This document shows positions 24,613-38,500 of a stretch of 64,000 bases of DNA, one piece after another. The stretch comes from Nymphaea colorata (taxonomy: Eukaryota; Streptophyta; Magnoliopsida; Nymphaeales; Nymphaeaceae). How positions within the stretch are numbered: position 1 is the first letter of the stretch; every line of letters begins with the position of its first letter. The DNA lies in NCBI RefSeq assembly GCF_008831285.2, contig NC_045146.1:17167149-17231148 (forward strand). Reading direction: 5' to 3'. Position numbers and translations under genes: made by a program. The notes beneath the pieces are model-generated. The model made no database searches. It worked only from the letters and a program-made list of their open reading frames with translations, and had not been told where the DNA came from.

Positions 24613-26559
24613 CTCACTGTGGCCGAGTGGGACTCTTCAATCTCGTTTGGCCATGGTGGGGCTTCTCAAGCGCAACTCTTAGCTATTGTTTGTCTGCCTT
24701 CAGATGAAGCTATGTCGTAATGAAGTGAAGCAGCTTGGGCAGCGTCTCTGTTTTCTGAGGCACCGACCAGGGTTTATCGTACCTGCAAGCACACCATCGT
24801 AGAGTCCGCTGCTCAGGAAAACGATCTGCCAAGGAACACTTGCAGCTGAAGAAGAACCGCCTGAGGCGTGGCTGCTGCAACGAGCAGAGAGAGGAAAGTG
24901 GGCGGAGAGAAATGCGCCGAAGGCCTAGTCACATTTTTAGAATCGAGTGTTTTGGTTACCCACATTGCAATTCGAAACGTTTAATTTCTGTATATCTAGC
25001 TGTTCGTAACTTCGTATAAAAAAACTGCAAAAAACCAAAAAAAAAAAAAACGCTAACCTGATTCGGTGCTTTGAAAGCGGCAAAACCATGATATTAGGAA
25101 AACCTAAAAACAGATTCTCCTCCGCCGTTTTTCTCTCCGTCTCTCTGGGGACCTCCGCCTCTCTCTTTTCTCCATTTGAGGAAGAGGAAAACGACAATCT
25201 GGGTCAAACTGATTTACTGAAACAGATTGGATTGCGACGTGGGATTTTGATTACATTCAACATTCTGGCGAAACTAGGGACCAAGTTTAAAAAGGAAGAC
25301 AATTTTATGTGACACCGCTTACTTGTATTTAATTTTCAAAAATTACATATTACCGCCTAAAATTCTTAAGCATTTGTTTTCTTGAAACATCCACCCACCG
25401 CTTTTTCATATGTTTGAATGTTACTAATCATCCTAGAAGCAGCATTAAATAAATGGTTTCCCTATTTAAAGTTTACAATGTATATATATATATAGCTTTG
25501 CGCTTTACAAATATTTTTGTTTGCACAAGCTTTTATTCCAAATCATAGTTAAAAAAAAGGTTGAAAGTCATGACATCACCTCCTCTCTTTGTTGCTAAAA
25601 GTAAGCCACATGAGCGCCACACATGACATTACGTATGTTTTGTTCCTAATGATTTGTTTGTTTACATATTAGTAGTCCTTGATTATTCTATTAGTGTCCC
25701 TCAATCATTTTACCACGTACATGGTCTTTATGCAAATAAAAAAAACAAAAACAAAAACAAAAATCATTTATAGCTCAGCAACTAAGTGGGGCGTGAAAAA
25801 ACTTAATTGGGTACTTGTCACATGTTTGTAATAAGACATTGTTATATAAGTTTTGGACCAATAAACGATATAATGTTTTGGTACAATATCGATGCTTAAA
25901 AATGCATGTTCTTGTGATGTTCAGCAACGCAAGTTTCTCATGCCTAGCGTTTTCATAATCATGTTCGTGAGTTGAACGTTGTGATTATGTTTACATGATT
26001 CATATTCTTTTGGATCGGTAACAAGCATGATATTCAAGTTGAAAGATGTATCATATATTCACTCCAATAATAAAACCACAAATTTTGATTGGAATGACAC
26101 TAATCCAAAGTTTTTATGTTTGGAGGGGGCACTAATATATATAAATAATTAAATATTTGAAGCAATAATATAAAAGTAAAGTATTTTATAGGAGTGGTGT
26201 GAACAATTGCCAATTGCCAATATGTCGCTCTGCCGTTGGTTTATTCAGACTCCAAAACAAGGTGAAACCTTGAAAACATATATGTTATGTTGATGATGGT
26301 TTCTCGTGAATAAATATTTTAAAAAATAGTAACTCTTACCTGACGATAAGAAAATCATTTACATGGTCATATAAATAAATTTGGGATACAATAATTCAGG
26401 GCACGTTTGCGAGGCTGAAAATACTGTTCAACAGGAAATAAATTTTTTAAATTTTAATTTTTTATTTCATCCAACGGAGAAAAAAAAGTTGAAACCGTTG
26501 AGGACGATTCCGAAGAAATATTTGTGCCCGTTAGAGCACGCTCGAGTCTTCCTCTTTTT
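24611..26559. other. Intergenic, mostly AT-rich
   Basis: No gene recognised. Near 26120-26250 there is a weak echo of the hAT MITE family (GGAGGGGGCACTAATATATA and, in reverse, CAACGGCAGAGCG) without definable target duplications. The first 300 bases are more GC-rich and may be upstream sequence of the polyprenol reductase gene. Confidence 0.4.
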
Positions 26560-27080
26560 TCATTTTCGTGGTGAGCTTCGTCCTTCACCATCTCCACCAG
26601 GAGAACCCAGCCTGAACCCCAAAATCCGGCAACCCATTCCGGTTCACTCGCAGAAGAGTAGTCACCGCTTCACGCCACTGCCCGTTCCTCTTCCTCTCCC
26701 CCAGCCTAACCGCCTGGGTCCTCCTCTGGTGGCTGATTCTCCCTGCCACCTCATCCCTGCCGCCAGCACGCCACCGCTGGAATCCCTGAGATCACCACCG
26801 CTGGTCTGTTGCCCGCAGGGTAAGACCTACTTTCTCCGCCTCCTATTCGCTTGTCCCGTTCTTCGTTTTTCTTCTTTTTGGTCTTTTTCCTCGTTGTCTG
26901 CCTCTCCTCCTCTGCTACGGATTTCTCTCCCACTCCCTCTCCATTTTTCCTCCACTCGTTCTATCTCCCTCTCTTCCACCCAATTCTTCCTTTCCAAATC
27001 CTCCCAACCGCTGCACCATCACCTGGCATTTTCCCCAATTTCATCACCACCGTCTGGCTGCGAGCCGATCTCGATATAAG
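26560..27080. other. GC- and pyrimidine-rich island, unassigned
   Basis: A roughly 500-bp C/T- and GC-rich block in otherwise AT-rich DNA. The plus strand is open for 232 codons from 26381, but the product is low-complexity Pro/Ser and matches no family I know. A splice-donor-like CAGGGTAAG lies at 26816-26824, as at the end of a 5' leader exon. It could be the untranslated first exon of an unidentified transcript or a captured gene fragment in a transposon. Not resolvable by eye. Confidence 0.35.
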
Positions 27081-27999
27081 AATAGGCAACTCTCCCGATA
27101 GTGGGAAAGTCTAACTAGGATGGACTTCGATTTAGGTAATTCCTAACTAGGTAGATACTTGGGTTAGAAGAACATCGAACGTGACGATACCTGGCGGGAA
27201 TTGATTAGAATCCAGTTAGTAAATATGAACATTTTGATTGAATTGCATTTCAGAGAAAAATCTCTCGCTTGGATGTGGCTGCTCTTACGATATTAAGTTT
27301 AAATGGATCTAGCTCTAAGTCTGACATTATAAAGCCTTTTAGGGAGGTTCGCATTTAGACCATCCAATTTTATTAGGTTTGATTAATTCATAAAATATAT
27401 ATATTTTATTATCAAATTAATAAACAATATTTTATAAATTTATTTTTCAATCACACACACACACACAAATAAGAATCGAAAAGATTTTTTTTATTTTTTT
27501 ATTCATAAAACTTATTTTCAATTTTTTTTTTCTAATTTCAGGTTTTCAAATTCATCAAACGGCCTTGAGAAATATAAAAACTTTGTTGAACTCAAGATTT
27601 AAGTAGAGTAGGAACGTAAAGGAACGTAAATGGATCAAATATATCCTCTCTTTTCTTTTTTGTTTTTTTTAAAGGTGAGTAGTTCATCTCCACAGTTTAA
27701 AGACATGCAATCCTCTCCCAAAAGATGAACTTCGAATCCAAGTTGGAATTTGAGTACCATGGTATTTGATCCAACTAAAATTGAATTTGGTAATGAACCC
27801 GAACCAAAAAGGTTATGGACCAGGTCCTACACAAGATCTTGAATTGAAATTAAAAAAAAAAAATGGTTGAACAAAAATATTTTACCAGCCACGACTCAAA
27901 GACCAACAAGTCAGGTTTAACCGCTTAAAATCCCAGATTATAAAGGGCACATGGACTTAACCTGAAATTATGAAAAATTGCAAAACTAGATCCAAAGCA
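27081..27999. other. Intergenic, nothing recognised
   Basis: AT-rich DNA with long T runs and a short (CA)n patch near 27453-27467. No gene seen. Confidence 0.45.
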
Positions 28000-28170
28000 G
28001 AGCCTCGCTTCCCCTCCCCACACACAACTTCCACCGTGCTTGCCGGTGGACTCACGTCTCGAAGTACACCGCCCATTGCTCTTCCCCGGCGAAGCTCTCT
28101 CTCTTGCCCACGGCGCAAAAGGAAGACGAGGCATTTTGTCTTGCCAAAGCGGCGTGATTTCGGTTCGTTT
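28000..28170 (+). other. Probable promoter/leader exon of the PIG-L gene
   Basis: A GC- and C/T-rich block about 1.5 kb before the PIG-L start codon. The coding ATG at 29596 follows a splice-acceptor-like TGTGTGGCTTTAGGT, so the 5' leader is probably split by an intron, with its first exon here. This is inference from composition and that acceptor; the donor is not pinned down. Confidence 0.35.
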
Positions 28171-29595
28171 GACCAGGTTTCATTATCTTCTTATTTTTGC
28201 CAGATTTTCATTTCGACTGCTGTTTCCCAGGTTTTCTTCATTTTCTTCAGACGTTGTCGTCTTTTATGTTGCCTATCTTGTGTCAAACTAATGTACTGAA
28301 ATTGGATTGGAATTGGTCTTTAATCGCACTTGCCGTTCCAATTACGGCGAAACTTAGGCTACTGGAATGGTGTTGTTTTTGAAAACTGCATTTATTCACA
28401 AAAAGTCTTCTAAACTAATAAAACTAATGACAAAACACTGGTTTGAAACGGAAACCACTCACAACTTTTTCCATTCAAAGATTGTACTTGTAAATACTCA
28501 AGCTAAATGGTTTTACTTAGTTAATGTGTTGCTGGTTGAAATTAGATGAAAAAGTTAACTTTGAAGATGAGTTTTAGAAGGATTAACTGTTCAATGGTTC
28601 TCATTCCATCAGGACGGGGTCCAAGCTTTTCTGATACCTGGCTAATAAGTCACTTGTGCTTCTGCATAAGTTTCTCAACAGGATCTTTATGTAGATGAGA
28701 GGACTCATTTGTGTTCCAGAAGACATTTTTATCGTCTGTTATTTGTATGATATCGAATACCTGAACATCTGACTCAAGTCTCAAATATTTTAGAAGGCCC
28801 AGTACCTGATAAACTGCCGAAAGACAGAATAGCAATGCTGAATATTGATGGCAGTATTCTGATACATCAAATTGCTGCTTCTATGTACCTGTACCATGGT
28901 TGTGTAGGTAGAGTTGTAGCATATTCATAAATAGTTGGTAGATGATCAGCAAGACTCATTCCACAGTATCATTAAACAAAGAAAACTTGACTGTTTTTCA
29001 GTGGACATCATGTAGGTTTTTTTATTATTGCAGATCTTGCTTATGAATATCCTCAATTCACATTTTTTCCCTGGATTGTTTTTATGAGCTTTTTGGGTTT
29101 TGATTCTGAAAGCGAGGAGTTGTCTTTGTTACCTAATCTTAAATGCTATTTCTACAAAACTGGATTTATTAAGAGATGTAGAAAAGCTAGATTGGACTTG
29201 TGTTGCCATCATCATGCCCGACTGAATGGATATTGGCTAATGGGATATGGGCTTTTCAAATTTGGACCTATGCATGTTTGCATATATTTGAATATTGAAA
29301 CTGAAAGTTTATCCTGCTTGCAGAATTTCTAGTTGCCTGCGAGTCATCAAACGTGTGTCAGTTGAGAGAGAGAGAGAGAGAGATTTCAATTCCAAAATCA
29401 CACCAAAATGAAGGAAAATTGAAAACTTATTTTTTTCTAGATTTTTAGGTTTTCTTGGACACTGAATCTTTCCAGGAAATTAAAGTACAGTTTTTTTGAA
29501 AAATGAAAAGTGAAAAAGCCAGAAAAAGGCTATAATTTTGCAAGCCCTTAATGTAACTTATCCGTTTCTTTTTTGGTGTCTGTGTGGCTTTAGGT

Positions 29596-32500
29596 ATGGC
29601 TTGGTTGTGGATCCTCTTGTTCTTCACTTGGGTGGCCTCCCTACTTGTGATTCTATTTTTGCCGTGGGGCAATTCTGGTGTTAGATTTGGTTCAAAACAA
29701 GGTGAACTTTATTGGTTTTTTCACTCGCTTCTTATTTATTATTTGTTTAAAGTATGACTTTAGGATGGTTTTAGACTCCAAATATGAGAAGTTGGGGAAT
29801 CAATTTCTATTCCATGGCTAGTGTTTGTTTTTCCGCATCATTGATTTAGTATGACCTTACTTTTGATATTTGGTTGGTTACTGTTCATATAATTAGCACT
29901 TGTGGGCTTTGTTTGAGTTATGATTCGGAGTATCATGACTTTGTTATTCAGGAGCTAAAGGGATTGCACAAATGCGAAATGTGTTGCTGGTAATTGCTCA
30001 TCCTGACGATGAATCAATGTGAGCTACTGTATTTTTTGGGTTTTCTTTTTTGTTTTTTTTTTTACAATTCATTTGAAATTTGTCAGCTACTTCTGAGCTA
30101 TATTAGAGACCTTGTCGTATAGTAAATATCATATGATATTTTTTTAGTTCCTTTAAAATGTGCTTCATTGTTGTGCCTAGGATGGTAATGTACAAGGGCC
30201 AGAGTGTCTTAAGGACTTGGTAATCAAGCAGTTAATAGAATGTAATCATATATACGAAAATACAGATAATTTGACAAATAGCAAGATGAACCCTAAGCAG
30301 AAGAAACAGGAGATAGTATTCTTGCATCCATGTGCGTTAACTCAAGAAAGATGTATTCTTTATTACCTTGCAAAAAGGGAACCTCATGTGAATTAAACAT
30401 AAATCAGTTTTCTAACTTTTGGTACCAACCACCTCAATTGTTATCTATTGGCATGAATAAAACCTGGTTGCACTTTCTTAGTACATCTGTGGCATATATC
30501 TCGTTATGTTGAGATCCATTACTGCATGTGCTTTGCATTGGCAAATTCCCTTCAGGAAAAAAGGTTGAAGGCTAAGAAATATTAGCATGTTGTTATTGTT
30601 GTCAGATGAGAAAGAAAATGTATTTTTTAATAAAAAACTGTAACATAAATTGCATTTTCTAAATCAATCAAACATTTAAGGCCATAAAGATGAACTGCAC
30701 CCATTATTAGGTGCACATTGCCGTCGCTAGTAACGGTTGAACCAAGAGAAAAATAAACTTTAAGTTCCACATTATGTTACTGCTTACTGGTTTCTCCTTC
30801 GTCATCATGATGATGCCTCTTCTATGTCAATTAACACATGTTGAGTTTCTTTTTACCAAAGAGTGAAGTTGGACCATGGAAACTTGCTGGAAAATTTTGC
30901 ACACCATAACTTGTCTGAATTCTTTGCAGAAAATGGCATATAAAATTATAAACTTCCAGCTGAAGGTTTTCAGCAAACCCCTGCCTTGAAAATTGTGATA
31001 AAACACATTTGCATATCCTTTTCTGCAACCCCACCTTTTCTATGTTCAAAGCTGGATTCTGTTACAACGTACAACCTTATTTTATTGATTTTTCAAGATG
31101 TATGGTAATTCTTGCATTAGCCTTCCTTTTCCACTATGGTCACTTGGCCAGAAAATTTCAATCTCTTGACCTTTATATACCAGAATGTGAAACATTGGAT
31201 GTTATTAACATTTTCAACATTTTTTTCTTTTTTGTGCTTTTCTCAGGATAGATAATTAATGGCGAAATAACTGGTGGCTTGGTCTTACATTGTTTGGTCC
31301 AAGCTCCCAAAAGTATTACTTTTCATAATTGCTGAGTGGCTGCTTAACCATCATTAGTTTGACAACATATTTGGGAGTTGGGACCATATTTTCCTTTTTA
31401 CTGTATCATTAGTATTCTTGTAATCACAGCATATTACCATGAAGCACTTGACTCAGAGGGCAGCATTGGAAAAATTGATTAATTAAGTCAATGTGTCTCT
31501 GGATTCTGGAAGCACTGAGTTTAACTGATCCACCATATAAACACATAGGTCTCTGCAAATCCAATCCTGATGTCAGGAATTCAAAAGTTTATTTGTTTGC
31601 TATGCAGGCAGGAGCCAAATTAGTGAAGTTGTATGTATTGCCTTTTCATTCGCATTGGTGAGGGGGAGAGATTCAAGGAGTTAGTACTCTACTGGTTCTT
31701 TTCTACTTCACTGTCTTTTTCTACTATAACTTCTAGTTGGTATAACAGAAAAATAGTCTGAACCAATTTTGTATGCACTTTGAGTACAGGGATCCAGGAT
31801 AAGTCAATCTCTGTTCAGAGTGGTTGCTGCAATAAATATCAATTGCCTTTGGGCAAAGCCATCCCTTATGCGGGTATGACATATCGTAAGGCAACAAGGG
31901 TGTAACAAGTGCTTAGACAAAGAAAACAAAAAATGGACAATTATATGAAGAAGGTCAAGGTTAGCAAACAAGCATGAAGAGTTAATGAACTATGAAGGGT
32001 AGGTTTAGGATGCTGAGCTAGAGCCTTGAAGTGGGGTAGGTGAAACCAACAGAAGGCGGGCAATGGGAAAAATCTGGAAGAAACGAAGTTAAGAAATAAA
32101 CAAAAAAGAAACGAAATCTGAAACATTAGATCAGATAAAACAAAGAAGATGAAGGAGAAACCAAGGTTTCTGTCTGAGTTCAGGACACCATTATACATGC
32201 TAAGAACTCTTTGCCACAATGGTAAGAGGAGGCAGTAATGTATAAAAGGAGATAAAACTGCAAACAACTCCTTATCCCCTCATTTGTGAAGGGCTTAATT
32301 ATAGTTATTTATTTATATATTGATCACCTGTTAATCCTGAAAATGGTTTGTTGTTATTGTTTATATGTCGATCATCCGTCAATCCTTTGAAGGATGTTAA
32401 ATTAAAGGCAATGGAAAATTATATCGGTTCATTATAGCATGTTAAAAAAAAAACAATGAAGATAACAATAAGTTAAAATTGATGTGTTTCTTTGTAGCAG

Positions 32501-35500
32501 ACCCTTTATTTAATCTTGACTCCATAACTGGTTCTCTCATTATCTCAAGGGAAATTGTCAACTTTATAACTTGGAGAAGATTTGAGGAGAAAAAAGCATA
32601 ACTGCTATCATATTGTCTTATCCCCGAATCACTTTATTTAAAATAAAACTTGAATTATGCATGCATTTGATAGTTGTAAATTGTAATCATGATTCTCCTT
32701 GGAACTTCATCCTTGCATTATCATAATAGACCTGGATAAGCCCTTTTCTATGAATCAAACAGGCATTTTATATTTGTACATAGTTAAATTCACATGCTCT
32801 GTCTCATTGGCAGCTTAAGGTCCGAAAACCTAGACCATTTGTGTGTTGTTCACTCCACTCCTGTTCTGGTATAATATTTTGCATTTCTTGGGAAGCTTTT
32901 TGGGTGAGTGCTTTGAAAAGACAACCCTTCTGTAAGTACTTCATATGTGTTGTTATTTAATATGTGGGGTCTTTGTGCAGGTTTTTTACACCGACAGTTC
33001 TTTGCTTGATATCAGCAAGACATGCTGTCCATGTTTTATGCATCTCAACTGGTATATCTCTTTGTATTAGATATGGTTATAATTTATGGATCAAATGGTT
33101 TTTCCTTAGTGCTATTTTAGCAGTAGGATTGTTTTTTCTCTCCAGTGGTTACTGTAGCAGGAGTCATCTTGTTTCAAGAAGTCTATAGTTTATTTTTCTT
33201 TATATTCAAGAAAATTCCTCCACGTTTCCTTTGTTCATCTCATAATTTTTTTAATCAACTGGATGTATTGTTGGTCTTTAAGTGCATTCCTCCTTTTGGT
33301 TTTTGTGTTCTACATTACGATGTTCAGAAAATCAAAGTCAAGGGCCATTCAAAATTTTGAAATGAAATTTAAGACAAGATGCATATTCAGATTGAGCAAT
33401 GAGCCAGACCCACGGGCTAAGTAATATTTCCTTTTTCTTTATAAGCGACAGAGGTGTTTTCATATGACATTGATATTGCTTCTAGTTTCCAGAGAGTAGT
33501 TACTAATAAGATCTACTTCCTTTGATGCTAATTTTTCTTGCAAACAAATCACATCTTGGTCAAAAAAACCTAAACTAATATTCTTTATTAAGGTCTTGTT
33601 GTTTGTTTGCCTTTTATAGCTAATGTTCAGAGAATACAGATCTGTCCTTTTAACCTATGGGTCTTGTCCTTTTTCACCTTGTAGGTGATGCAGAAGGCAA
33701 AGGGACCTTAAGAAAGAATGAGCTTTATCAGGCTTGCGTCATCCTCAAGGTAAGGCATGGATAATTATGTCAAAAATAATAAAATATCATCAAAGAACAT
33801 ATTGTTTCAATTGAATAATACTGGTGAAGCTGTTCTAAATGTACTTATCACTTATCAGGTACAACTTCATAGAGTAAAGATCATAGACCATCCAGATTTG
33901 CAGGTATGCCATATTTGACAAAAACGCTTATTACTCAAGTTGCACCTAGGTTCAACCTGCTCCTTCTCATATGTAATGTTTTCTTTTCCAATCTGAAGGA
34001 TGGTTTTGGCAAATCATGGAGTCCTGTTTTGATTAAGGATCTTATTGAGGAAGCTGTAATAGCTTGGGAAATCGACACAGTATGTTTTCCATTTCCTAAA
34101 GAGTGCTGTACTGTTCTTCTACCTGTCTTTTGTGGCTTTGCCGATCATGATATTTTACCTTTTATTTATTTCTTAAGTTCATGATATAAAAAATATGGCA
34201 GTTACTTCTTGTCAACTGTAATTCATTTTTTCTATTAGTCTTCTAGGATTTGGAGTTTTGGGCCAGTATACACTCTCTTTGTTTTTACGCAGTATATTTT
34301 TTTGTTCTTGCTTTAACCATCCAGCAGCTGGCAGATTTCGATTTCCTTATACATATATGTGTGTGCGTGTGTGTGCAGTTGTAATGTAGGCATTTTCTAT
34401 TAGATGCTGTTGGATTGTTTGATGCTTGAGATGCATTACAATTGATAGCTAGTTGTATCATGTATGTTTGTTATAGTATCATCCCATGTGTTGTTCATCC
34501 AAAATGACTGACCTTTTCTTGCTTTTGTTGTCTTTTAGGTAATCACATTTGACAATTATGGAATTTCTGGTCATCGAAACCACCAAGATGTGCATACTGG
34601 ATTACGGTAAGTTGAAAGAGAGTTAAATGAGTTTCTCTATCATGACTTATTAGGAAAATTTCCATACTAAATACATCTTTAGGTAATTTGTTAATTTGGA
34701 TACTGGAATATGAGGGTGACTTGAACTTTCAGATTGGATAAGCGTTCTTTTAGCTTCTTTACATGTTACCCGTGATTCTTTCTTATCTCAAAGCTTGACT
34801 TCAGTTCTTGATTATTTCCTGAAGTTCATGAACCTTTTGGGACAAGCTTTGGATGTACTTGACCATAGGTGAAAGTCAACATATGGATGACTAACTTATC
34901 AACCTCCCACACATTGAATATGTTATGTTATGTTGTTGACTTCTATTCATATCATTGTCTATTAATATGGTTGTTGAAACCATAAGTTCCTAAATCTTCT
35001 TGGAATTAGTTTACATCCCAAGTGTGAGAATAGCTTGGGAATAATCTTATGTTGAAAATTTAGAGAGAGATTGATGGCCATGTACATTTGTAAGTTCAAT
35101 TATTACTTTTGTTCTTGTTTTAGTTCAAATAATAACCAGTTTCATGTGACTAGAAAATGTATTTCTACTGTCTATTTTCTAGCAACACTGTAACATAAGC
35201 AAGTCAATAAAGTTTATGGGTCACTGACTTTGATTTGCAATGGAACAGGAAATGTAAGGGAATAGGAAGTTTCTTTTCAACTTTGAAAGAAAAAACTAAA
35301 AAGCATTGTACAGTCATTTTGTTCTACCATCACTATTTGAACCAGATATATTATGTGTTCTTATTCCTCAGAATACTGTATTAACTTGATGTTCTGTTGT
35401 TAGAATCAAGTGCATGTACAATCAATGTTTAATGATGGGACAATAAACTATTAATAATTTTATCTATCTTTTGCCATGGTTTCACGAGACTGATCCTGTT

Positions 35501-38500
35501 TTTATTCGTATTGTACCACCAGCATGCTGATGATGAGCAACTTGCAGAGTGATATTGAAGCCTGGGAACTTGTAGGGTTTTTATGTTGTTAGATGTGCTT
35601 TCTTCTTTTAGTCATTGTTGATCCTGCATGCTTCAATTGATATGAAAAACTGTTCTATTTGAGGACATACATCATATACTTTCTTCATTATCAATACAGT
35701 ATCTTAGTTGGCAAAAAATGTTATTTGATGTTATTTTATCTTTCATTGATATAAGTACATTACTTGTTAAGCGAACATGTGACACGTGTATCTCCTTGAG
35801 CTGCATAGCTGTTTGTGTACACAGAGCAAAATTAGCATGAAGGACTGGAAACCAATGTCAATGCCTAAACCCTCTTTTGTCAGAAACTGAGTATGTGATA
35901 TGGGAAGGTATATGATAACCCAACAAGATGATTATATAGTTATGTTTCGATGTCTTACTGCTGTTAGGTCATATATTGTTTATTCATTGAATCGGGTTTT
36001 GGTAATTTGTGCACATGACGGGAAAAACTCATTTAGTGTGTAAAGGCTATTTAAGAGACACTGTAGGAGTTGGCCTATCGTCTGAAAAAGAGCATGTTGT
36101 AAACATAACAACATATGATTGCTGTCTTGGCATATTCAGATACCAAATAGACTGGAGGTCTAGATAAAATAATGACTTCCTGTTACAATGTCCTTATTGG
36201 ACATGATTTGGTGTTTTAGAGAAGGAAGAAATAGGTCAGGTATGGAAGCAGTTGTATGCTATAAGGCTATCATAATTACAGAGACTAAATACACTAGACT
36301 TGTTGGGTGATTTTGATCTGTCTGTTCTAAAATCTGATAACTCTCTGGGCTGCAAATGGTCGCAAGCACCACATCTGAGTTAAAGGATGAACTGTAGACC
36401 GACCTAGGCCCCAAAGCAAGCCAGAACCTTGGAGGCATAAGGGTATGGCCTTAAGAGTTTTACACCGAAAGCGGTTTTTCCCCAAGTAAACATTTAATAC
36501 AATGAAAATTTGGTAATGTTTTACTAGAAGGAAGATGGAGGATCTAGAGATAGAAGCTTGTGGATTCCCATTGAATAGCTAACTAGTAACTACAGATCTC
36601 TTCACCAAACTATGGCCATGGCCAAACAGAGATTTTGGCTTATGAAAGTCAAGTTATCCATGGTTTAAGGACCATAAACAATTTGTGAAAGGCTGTTGAG
36701 ATGTGAACCTGGTTGGGTCTGGTATGATCTGATCCATATAGTGGTTTTTGTTTAGTATCTTATATATTGACCGGTATTGCTTTTTTTCCAGTTTATTGGT
36801 CTCCTATTCTTATTTTCTAACCTTTTTGGCCATGTGAAGTGATATAAATAGGAAAATGGGAGAGCATTGCCCACATTCAGAAATGGGTTCTTGCTCCCTC
36901 TCTCTGTCATTTTGTTTTTCTTCCTTGCTGCAGTTTCTCTTGCGCATCACCAGATTCCATAGTTGTAACTTGTAAGTCTTGTGATTCCTCATAGGCGTAG
37001 AAAAGCCATAGGAAACAAAAACAAAATAAACTCAACCTATATTGTTGCATGTGAAAATGAATGCTTTTTAAGCCTCTTAATGGTGACACATCTCATCAGT
37101 CAAGGAATCACAAGTGTGGATCCTAGTCTGATGTTTCTCAACCCGTGATCAACACAAAGAAACCCTTGATTTCAGATAGTCTTTGATGGAAAATCCTTCA
37201 TCCTCTGACCTGATGTGGTTGCTAGTTAGCATGTAGAGTCTCCCTTCTTGTAACCAATCTCACAATTAGATGTTCATCAGCAAGAATTAAGGAGTTGGGA
37301 AATCCTACATGAAACAAAGATCAGAAATGTGGCATAGTAAGACTATGCATCTAGGTTGAGCAAATAGATGCTGGTACCCAAAAAGGCACACACCTTTGGC
37401 TATTATTTGTGTTTTGATGCTTTCTAGCAGTTTATAGTTCCCATTCATTTAAGTAAACGGTTATTATTTAACTCTTTGGCCACTCGTTTTGAACTGCTAA
37501 TTGAAACTGTGGGTGTGAGAATTGACATGACAGTAGTCAAACTTGATGTCCTTTATCAGTTAGCAGCAAACACAGAGAGCAAATAGTTTGCCATTTTGAA
37601 TGCTAAAACGTTTGAATCTAATGTACCACCGCGTTATTGCATCCCTTAGTGGTAGCCAATCTAATGCTTTACTACATTATGGTCTTTGCCCATAATGTGC
37701 AAGCAAAAATATGTACATTAAATGTTGCTAGGTACTTAAGATGTTTATCTTATATCACCTGAAAAATTAGTAAAACCATATTTTATGAACGTGGAGTTTT
37801 GAAGTTATTTCTCTTGCAGGTAAGTACTAATATTGCACGCAAGTACTGTGGCCCAGTAGATGTCTGGTGGTCAATTTTTGAATCTTACTTCTGCCAGAAA
37901 GAGGAAATATGTTTCTTGCCAAACAAATCCCCTTGCCTAAGTGCCAATGCTATGGCACAACATAGTAGCCAGTGGGTATGGTAGGTTCCTTGTAATCTTT
38001 GCATGCAATGTCTTTATTTTTCCTTTTCCCTTTTCCTTATCTCCCTGTTAATGAAGCATTACATATTCATGCTTAGTTGTGAATTTGGCAACTCCTAATG
38101 TGCGTCCAACTTGCGGGTTCTCCTTTTCTGTTTTTGCATTGCATGGATTCCTTTTCTCCCTGTTCTTCTCGAATAGGATTCTTAGGATGCACAAACTAGT
38201 CTCTATGAAGCTCAAGCCCCTTGATGCTTCTACTTGGCAATCTGAAAAGACAATTATTCATTCTCTGTCGTTGTATGATCTTCATCTTCAGGAAAATGAC
38301 AAGGCTGTGAAGGGCCATTTTCAAGGTCTTCTGTGCAACTCTAGATTCCCTTTACAGGCGAAATCCCTGTTGAGAACGCTATCAAAAGCGCTAAAAATCA
38401 GCCGTACCTAATTGTCTGTGCAGCAGTTATTGTAAAAATGGATTGCAAGTTTTATTTACTAATACTATTATTATTATTTTCAATGATGAGGAACCCTTTC

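Noticed and set aside
24611-24660. tRNA-like GTGGCCGAGTGGGAC resembling a Leu/Ser tRNA start
   Set aside because: There is no B box or acceptor-stem pairing at the required distance, so it is a chance A-box resemblance.
26381-27079. 232-codon ORF in the GC-rich island
   Set aside because: The product is low-complexity Pro/Ser/Leu from a C/T-rich strand and begins in AT-rich non-coding sequence. No domain is visible.
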